From Thermomicrobium sp. 4228-Ro (GTDB lineage Bacteria; Chloroflexota; Chloroflexia; Thermomicrobiales; Thermomicrobiaceae), in NCBI RefSeq assembly GCF_026241205.1, contig NZ_JAPFQM010000006.1, forward strand, positions 62,001 to 126,000: DNA of 64,000 nucleotides. The letters run 5' to 3'. The notes below the pieces were generated by a model. It was given only the letters and a program-made list of their open reading frames with translations. It was not told where the DNA came from and ran no database searches. This document shows positions 59,821 to 64,000 of this stretch, piece after piece; position 1 is the stretch's first letter; every line of letters begins with the position of its first letter. Both the position numbers and the translations under genes were made by a program.

Positions 59821-61159
59821 GGAATACCTGGCGATCGTCCTGCGCCGTTGGTGGATCGTTCTCCTGGCTGCCGTCGTCGCTGCTGGCGCTGCCTTCGTTT
59901 ACAGCAGCCAGCAGCCACCCCTCTACCAGGTCAGCGTCCGCCTCATGGCCATCGCGGAGCCACCCGATTACTGGCTCGATCTCTACGCCAAGAACCGCCT
60001 GGCTTCCTATCAGGATCTGATTCGGAATGCCGACTTCGTCGCCGACGCCCTCCAGCGAGCGGGACTCGACGACGATCCCAGCCGCGTCCTCGGCAGCCTC
60101 GAGCTGGGCCGCAACCAGGACAGCAACATCGTCCAGCTCGTCGTCGTGGATACCGATCCCCAGCGCGCCGCCCGCGTCGCCAACGCTCTCGCCGACGCCT
60201 TCGTCGCGCAAGCGGCCGCAGAGAACCAGCGTATTCTCCGGCAATTTCGTGACCCGTTCGGCCAGCGTATCCAGGGTACGGTTACGGTCGTCAAACTCGA
60301 TAGCCCGTCACCCCCCACGACACCGGTCAGTCCGCGCACACGCCTGAACACAGCCGCCGGCGCGGTACTCGGCTTCGCTGTCGGCCTTCTCACGACGTTC
60401 GTGATCGAATATTTCGAAGACGTCCTGCGCTCGACCCACGATATCAGCCGCGCGCTCCGGATACCGATCATCGGTGAAATCCCGTACCCTCGGCGACGCC
60501 GGTCTCGGACCAGTACGGAGGGAGACACGATGAGGTTGGTCGTAGTCGAGGAACCGCTTTCGGCCGCCGCGGAGGCGTATCGGACACTGCGTGCACAGCT
60601 CGCGCAACAGTCGACCTCCGACCATCCTGTCCGCCTTCTCCTCGTGTGCGGTATCGGCCGGAATGCGATCGATTCCGCCCACGTTGCCGCCAACCTGGCT
60701 GCTGCCTTTGCCGTTGCTGGCGAACGCGTCATCCTCGTCGAAGCGAACCTCCGCCAGCCGCTTCTCCACGAACTCGCATCCAACGCGCACTCGCCCGGCT
60801 TCGTCGACTGGCTCGACGGTTCCCCGACCGATTCATCCCCGCTCCTCGCGACAACCGTGCCCGGTCTTCAGCTCGTTCCGCCTGGCACGCTCCCAGCCGG
60901 CACCAACCCCGCCGACCTCTTCGGGCGCGCAGCCACCAGAGAACGCTTGCGGCACCTCGCCGGACTCGCCGACCGGACTATCGTGCATGCCGCACCGCTA
61001 CCGGCCTTCGGCGATGCCCTCAGCCTGGCCTCGCTCACCGACGGCGTGCTGCTCGTCATCCGGAGCGGTGTGACACCGCGTTCGGCCGCTCAGCAAGCAA
61101 AAGCACAGCTCGAGCGCGTCGGTGCGCCCCTTCTCGGCATCACGCTCCTCACCCAGTGA
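59810..61159 (+). CDS. Wzz-type protein fused to a degenerate CpsD-like tyrosine-kinase domain
   Basis: A 449-residue protein. The Wzz part has membrane helices at 14-31 and about 183-200 and ends ALRIPIIGEIPYP. A BY-kinase-shaped domain follows from about residue 241 (EPLSAAAEAYRTLRAQLAQQ). Its nucleotide motifs are lost: the Walker A region reads GIGRNAIDSAHVAANLA (no GKS/GKT), Walker A' reads ILVEANLRQP where DxDxR is usual, and the Walker B position reads DRTIVHAAPL. No Tyr cluster at the end. It is probably a structural or partner-binding pseudokinase. GTG 59810 follows GAGGAGG and overlaps the previous gene. Confidence 0.85.
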   Translation: MRPEEYLAIVLRRWWIVLLAAVVAAGAAFVYSSQQPPLYQVSVRLMAIAEPPDYWLDLYAKNRLASYQDLIRNADFVADALQRAGLDDDPSRVLGSLELGRNQDSNIVQLVVVDTDPQRAARVANALADAFVAQAAAENQRILRQFRDPFGQRIQGTVTVVKLDSPSPPTTPVSPRTRLNTAAGAVLGFAVGLLTTFVIEYFEDVLRSTHDISRALRIPIIGEIPYPRRRRSRTSTEGDTMRLVVVEEPLSAAAEAYRTLRAQLAQQSTSDHPVRLLLVCGIGRNAIDSAHVAANLAAAFAVAGERVILVEANLRQPLLHELASNAHSPGFVDWLDGSPTDSSPLLATTVPGLQLVPPGTLPAGTNPADLFGRAATRERLRHLAGLADRTIVHAAPLPAFGDALSLASLTDGVLLVIRSGVTPRSAAQQAKAQLERVGAPLLGITLLTQ

Positions 61160-61280
61160 CGGGGAGAAGGTCAGGTATTCGAACACGCACGACCGAGACC
61201 CCGTTCCACCCGGTGGAGGCGCTCGTCCGATGAGACGATAGGGTATGGGCCCGCGCACTGGACTGTCTGCCGGCGGGTCG

Positions 61281-61964
61281 TTACCGGACGAGCGCCCACG
61301 CCCGGAGCCGTTCGAGCACCTCGCGAACGACCTCCGGCGCGAGTCCGGTCGCCTGCACCACCTGGCGGAGGGTTCGATTCCCTTCGAGAAGCGCCAGCAA
61401 GACTTCGCGTTCCTCCAATACCAGCTGATCGAGGACACTCGGGTCCGGCACGACAGTCGCCAGTTGGATCGGCGCGGTCAGCTCGTCGGCGCGCCGGATC
61501 GCGTTCAGGATCAGTTTCGTCGCTGGCGCGTCGTCGAGAACCGTTTCGTCGGTCAGTGCCGCTGCCGGTTCAGGAACGAAGGCGAAGGTGGCGTCGGGAG
61601 CGGTGATGACACGCACCAGCACCTCTTCGAACTGATTGGCCAGCGCGCGCTTGATCTGCTGGTGCGTCACGAACCCCAGCTCGACGAGCAGCTCCCCGAG
61701 TCGCCGATGAGTCGCGCTGACCGCTTGCAAGGCGAGGGCTTGCTCCAACTGCTCTTCCGTTATCTCACCAAGTTGTAGGAGCATCTGACCGAGTCGCAAC
61801 TGGACATCGCTGCTGACGACCGCCGCGATGCGACCACGGTCGAACAGGAGCGTGATCTCTTCCAGTCGGGTGCGTAACGTCAAGCTGCCGGTCTGTCCGG
61901 CACGCATGAGCGCCTGAAGCAGGAGATGGAGCGGGAGATCGCTCAGATCACCGTAGATCGGCAT
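61281..61964 (-). CDS. DUF4388 (PATAN)-domain protein, short
   Basis: A 227-residue soluble protein. The DUF4388 start has LSDLPLHLLLQALMRAGQTG, SLTLRTRLEEITLLFDRGRI and AAVVSSDVQLRLGQMLLQLG, followed by two helical repeats with EITEEQLEQALALQ and FVTHQQIKRALANQ, similar to the linker of type II secretion/pilus GspE N-domains. The C-terminal winged-helix-like part ends LEGNRTLRQVVQATGLAPEV. Related in layout to the protein at 52148. It is the last gene of a four-gene minus-strand cluster. The ATG at 61964 overlaps the upstream gene by 17 bp. Confidence 0.8.
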   Translation of the reverse strand: MPIYGDLSDLPLHLLLQALMRAGQTGSLTLRTRLEEITLLFDRGRIAAVVSSDVQLRLGQMLLQLGEITEEQLEQALALQAVSATHRRLGELLVELGFVTHQQIKRALANQFEEVLVRVITAPDATFAFVPEPAAALTDETVLDDAPATKLILNAIRRADELTAPIQLATVVPDPSVLDQLVLEEREVLLALLEGNRTLRQVVQATGLAPEVVREVLERLRAWALVR

Positions 61965-62400
61965 CGTTCGACGCTCTTCCGATTTCCACCACCTGCACCG
62001 GTCCCGGACACCCGCTCCGCTCCAGACACCGCTCCACCACGTTCATCAGCTGATCCCGCCCCATCGCAACCGTCATGACCGCCAGGCGCACCGCGCGGCT
62101 ATCGATCCGCTCGATCCGACAACTCACCACCTCAGGCGCCCGAGCCAGTAACGCCCGCGCCCGAGCCGCCCCCGAAAGGTACGCCGGCGACCCGATGTTC
62201 ACGACCCACCGTCGTAAGTCCGGTATGCCCCGCATCGACCCCACACGCGATGGAAGGACCACCGCTCGGCATGGCCGCTCGCGCTCAGCCGCCATGACAG
62301 CTCGGACGACTGCCCGTTGCCAACGTTCCGTCTCCGCATCGAGCGAAAAGGGAAACCAGCCACTCGTGCTCGGCACGTGCACCCCGCTCCCACCCCCCAT
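61948..62400 (-). CDS. Hypothetical protein upstream of the short DUF4388 gene
   Basis: Not recognised. The frame is open from a GTG at 62487 (179 residues) or from ATG 62400 (150 residues, GGGSGVHVPSTSGWFPFSLD). The shorter start is listed because the longer one overlaps the upstream gene by 44 bp and adds Arg-rich sequence; neither has a good ribosome binding site. The C-terminal half (RIERIDSRAVRLAVMTVAMG, then RDQLMNVVERCLERSGCPGP) looks like a small alpha/beta domain, perhaps ACT-like. No functional claim. Confidence 0.6.
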   Translation of the reverse strand: MGGGSGVHVPSTSGWFPFSLDAETERWQRAVVRAVMAAERERPCRAVVLPSRVGSMRGIPDLRRWVVNIGSPAYLSGAARARALLARAPEVVSCRIERIDSRAVRLAVMTVAMGRDQLMNVVERCLERSGCPGPVQVVEIGRASNDADLR

Positions 62401-62443
62401 ACGCCGGAAGAATACCCGAACGACGGGGCAGGAACGAGATCGC

Positions 62444-62800
62444 TCAGGACGCCGCAGCGTACTCGGCGTGTGCTCGTTCGGTATCACCGAGCAACCGACC
62501 GGTGCTCACCAGCCAGTGCACGAAGCGGAGCCGTGCGAGCTGCTGCGGAGCCAGTTCGACGATTTCTTCCATCGGCCGCACCGTGACCGGCGTCGTCCGC
62601 CAGCCGATCGCATTGAGCAGCTCCGCGACGACCGTACTGGGCGAACCGATCAGGAGGCGTTCCAGCGAAATAGTCACTGTCGTCCCACCACTCAAGAGAA
62701 AATGCACGCGGTCGCGCTCGAGGCACCATCCAGTCAGCGGGAGCCCAGCGGAACGTACAGCATTCACGACGATGGCCAGCGCTTCACGGTACTCACCCAT
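62444..62800 (-). CDS. Hypothetical 118-residue protein
   Basis: Not recognised. A small soluble protein whose N-terminal half alternates a helix and strands (YREALAIVVNAVRSAGLPLT, then VHFLLSGGTTVTISLERLL) and whose C-terminal half is helical (EEIVELAPQQLARLRFVHWL). The ATG at 62800 follows GGAAAGGGGTGGAGCC, so translation is well supported. Second gene of the cluster ending with the DUF4388 protein. Confidence 0.68.
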   Translation of the reverse strand: MGEYREALAIVVNAVRSAGLPLTGWCLERDRVHFLLSGGTTVTISLERLLIGSPSTVVAELLNAIGWRTTPVTVRPMEEIVELAPQQLARLRFVHWLVSTGRLLGDTERAHAEYAAAS

Positions 62801-62821
62801 GGCTCCACCCCTTTCCGCTGT

Positions 62822-63076
62822 CTAGCCTTCCCCCGCACTGCTCACTGCCGCGAGCAGGTTCGCGAGCGCAGCATCTGGCGTTTCGCCATCGGCGAGTGGC
62901 GGGCACCGAAGCTGCCGGCGCCAGTACTGCAAAACCAGGCACGAGTTAGCGGCTTCCGGCGGTAACTCCGATGGTTCACACGCGACCGCCACCCAGCGAG
63001 GCTGCTCGTCGACACTACAAGGATCACGAAAAATCGTGATCGGCCACTGTTTGAGAACCTGCTCTCCCAACACCAT
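62822..63076 (-). CDS. HicB-like small protein
   Basis: An 84-residue protein. The body has the HicB/RNase-H-like pattern: an opening strand PITIFRDPC, a second strand WVAVACEPSELP, a loop, then RCPPLADGETPDAALANLLA, close to the family ADGDTPEEALANL helix. No HicA toxin or DNA-binding tail is present, so it is an orphan HicB fold and not a proven antitoxin. The ATG at 63076 has GGAG in front; the frame open to 63172 is less likely. First gene of the four-gene cluster. Confidence 0.6.
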   Translation of the reverse strand: MVLGEQVLKQWPITIFRDPCSVDEQPRWVAVACEPSELPPEAANSCLVLQYWRRQLRCPPLADGETPDAALANLLAAVSSAGEG

Positions 63077-63469
63077 GGCCCCGACTCCTACCGAATGGCA
63101 TCGCGTATCCGTCTTCCTCACATTCTCGGTATCGGAACACAACGGGGCCCTAGGCTTTTCGTCCCAAAGCACACCGCAGTGCCCACGATGTGAATGTACA
63201 CGAGTACGTACGCGACCAGTTTACCGAGCAACCCAGCGACTGTCAACCCTTCCCGCCGGCCTGACACCGATGGCTCGCCAAATGCCTGTCGCGCGTACCC
63301 GTGCTCGCACGCGCAGGGCCTCTCGGCTGAAGCGACAGCGGTCGACGCTCGTTCACCGCCTCATTCCGGTCTCCAGGCCCAGGCCCGCCCAGTTAGCCTT
63401 CGATCTCTTGAAACAGCAGCGGCGGGGTCGTCGTCTTCGACCCCGCCGCGCTACTGAGGAGTTGGCACG
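63077..63469. other. Intergenic region, with a terminator at its right end
   Basis: About 390 bp between the HicB-like gene and the enoyl-CoA hydratase, both on the minus strand. Its left part should hold the promoter of the HicB-like cluster. No open frame looks real. The right end carries the strong hairpin listed separately. Confidence 0.4.
63419..63449 (-). terminator. Intrinsic-type terminator after the enoyl-CoA hydratase gene
   Basis: A perfect 12-bp stem, GCGGCGGGGTCG (63419-63430) and CGACCCCGCCGC (63438-63449), with a 7-nt loop, starts 20 nt past the hydratase stop. On the minus strand it is followed by TGCTGTTTC, a poor T-tract. The strongest hairpin in the window. Confidence 0.65.
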
Positions 63470-64000
63470 TCAGGCGTGGCGCCATTCCGGCTGCCGTTTT
63501 TCCAGGAAGGCGCAGATCCCCTCCCGCGCATCCTCAGCCAGCGCGTTGAGCGCCATCACTTCCATCGCGTACGCGTAGGCGAGATGCTCCGGTAGCTCGA
63601 GTTGCCGGTAGAACGCCTGCTTGCCGATCCCGACCACGTATCGGCTCGCTGCGCGGATCTTCTCGGCCAGCTCCCAGGTCGCCGTCTCGAGTTCCTCAAG
63701 CGGCACCACCCGGTTGACCATCCCGAGCTGCGCCGCCTCCTCGGCCGTCATCGGCTCACCAGTGACCAGCAGCTCGAACGTCTTCTTCGGCGGAAGCACC
63801 CGACTCACCGCCACCATCGGGGTCGAGCAGAAAAGCCCGATCTTCACACCCGGCGTCTGGAATCGGGTTCCAGCTGCCGCCACGATGAGATCGCACGTCG
63901 CCGCCAGCTGAAAACCGGCTGCCGTCGCCACACCGTGTACCTGCGCGATCACCGGTTGCGGGATCGACCGGATCGTCTGCATGAGTGTCGTACAGACCTG
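63470..64000 (-). CDS. Enoyl-CoA hydratase/isomerase family protein, C-terminal part (cut by window edge)
   Basis: The last 176 codons of a crotonase-fold protein; the N-terminus lies beyond position 64000. Visible are PQPVIAQVHGVATAAGFQLA, ATCDLIVAA (oxyanion-hole region), RFQTPGVKIGLFCSTPMVAV and FELLVTGEPMTAEEAAQLGM, then VNRVVPLEELE. The usual second catalytic Glu position (here GLFCSTP) lacks the common GxxPE, so it may be an isomerase, hydrolase or decarboxylase of the family (ECHDC3-like). It ends just before a strong terminator. Confidence 0.88.
   Translation of the reverse strand, partial: QVCTTLMQTIRSIPQPVIAQVHGVATAAGFQLAATCDLIVAAAGTRFQTPGVKIGLFCSTPMVAVSRVLPPKKTFELLVTGEPMTAEEAAQLGMVNRVVPLEELETATWELAEKIRAASRYVVGIGKQAFYRQLELPEHLAYAYAMEVMALNALAEDAREGICAFLEKRQPEWRHA

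Noticed and set aside
62822-63076. A HicAB toxin-antitoxin module
   Set aside because: Only a HicB-like fold is visible; no HicA-sized toxin gene flanks it.
1-64000. tRNA, rRNA, transposase, integrase, phage or restriction-modification genes
   Set aside because: None was recognised in either strand; a tRNAscan or profile search could still find a tRNA that I missed by eye.

Overview
The window is GC-rich and gene-dense, with many GTG starts and purine-rich ribosome binding sites. The mix of genes points to a thermophilic Chloroflexota of the Thermomicrobia, close to Thermomicrobium roseum: F420 biosynthesis (cofD, cofC), archease/RtcB, a tungsten-type aldehyde oxidoreductase, a flagellar operon without L- and P-ring genes, and a class F sortase with an LPxTG substrate. 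The last two suit a single-membrane cell. The assignment is inferred from gene content, not from a database match. No rRNA, tRNA, CRISPR array, insertion sequence or prophage was recognised.

Layout. 1-1169 (minus): RtcB (cut by the window edge) and archease. 1490-3166: a GT39-like membrane glycosyltransferase. 3340-9041: a complete branched-chain amino-acid ABC transporter, livJ-H-M-G-F, with an 11-bp hairpin after livJ and an oversized LivM; a 3-hydroxyisobutyrate dehydrogenase-type gene converges on its end. 10185-24297 (minus): a long flagellar run, flgC-fliE-fliF-fliG-fliH-fliI-fliJ-(M23/SLT hydrolase)-flgB-fliK-flgD-flgE, followed by an LPATG beta-helix surface protein and its sortase. 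24602-34219: a TerC pair, an M20 amidohydrolase, a PQQ-type sugar dehydrogenase lipoprotein, an EamA exporter, MoaD-AOR-coiled-coil, RidA and DedA. 34446-38771: a glutamine-synthetase-like ligase, a glycogen-debranching-type glycosidase and an unknown protein. 39277-43310: cofD-cofC-EamA-nitroreductase-nuclease; the first four are joined by GTGA stop/start overlaps.

43446-55203: a TPP enzyme; a GNAT acetyltransferase fused to a soluble ABC ATPase, whose stop codon overlaps that of a convergent ASCH protein; an MFS transporter; a B12-binding-like radical SAM protein that ends Cys-UGA-Ala-Glu-Pro and is probably a selenoprotein; an aminotransferase; and a HIT-Nudix / SGNH / DUF4388 operon. 55398-61159: an exopolysaccharide locus (polyprenyl-phosphate sugar transferase, GT4, two Wzz-type proteins, the second with a degenerate kinase domain) that contains the wreck of a SARP-type regulator. 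61281-63076 (minus): four small genes including a second DUF4388 protein and a HicB-like protein. The window ends inside an enoyl-CoA hydratase.

The strongest leads are the CUAEP-tail radical SAM selenoprotein candidate (49205-50767), the GNAT-ABC/ASCH pair (45339-47626), the flagellar operon with a built-in dual peptidoglycan hydrolase followed by a sortase system, and the ATP-dead chain-length regulator.
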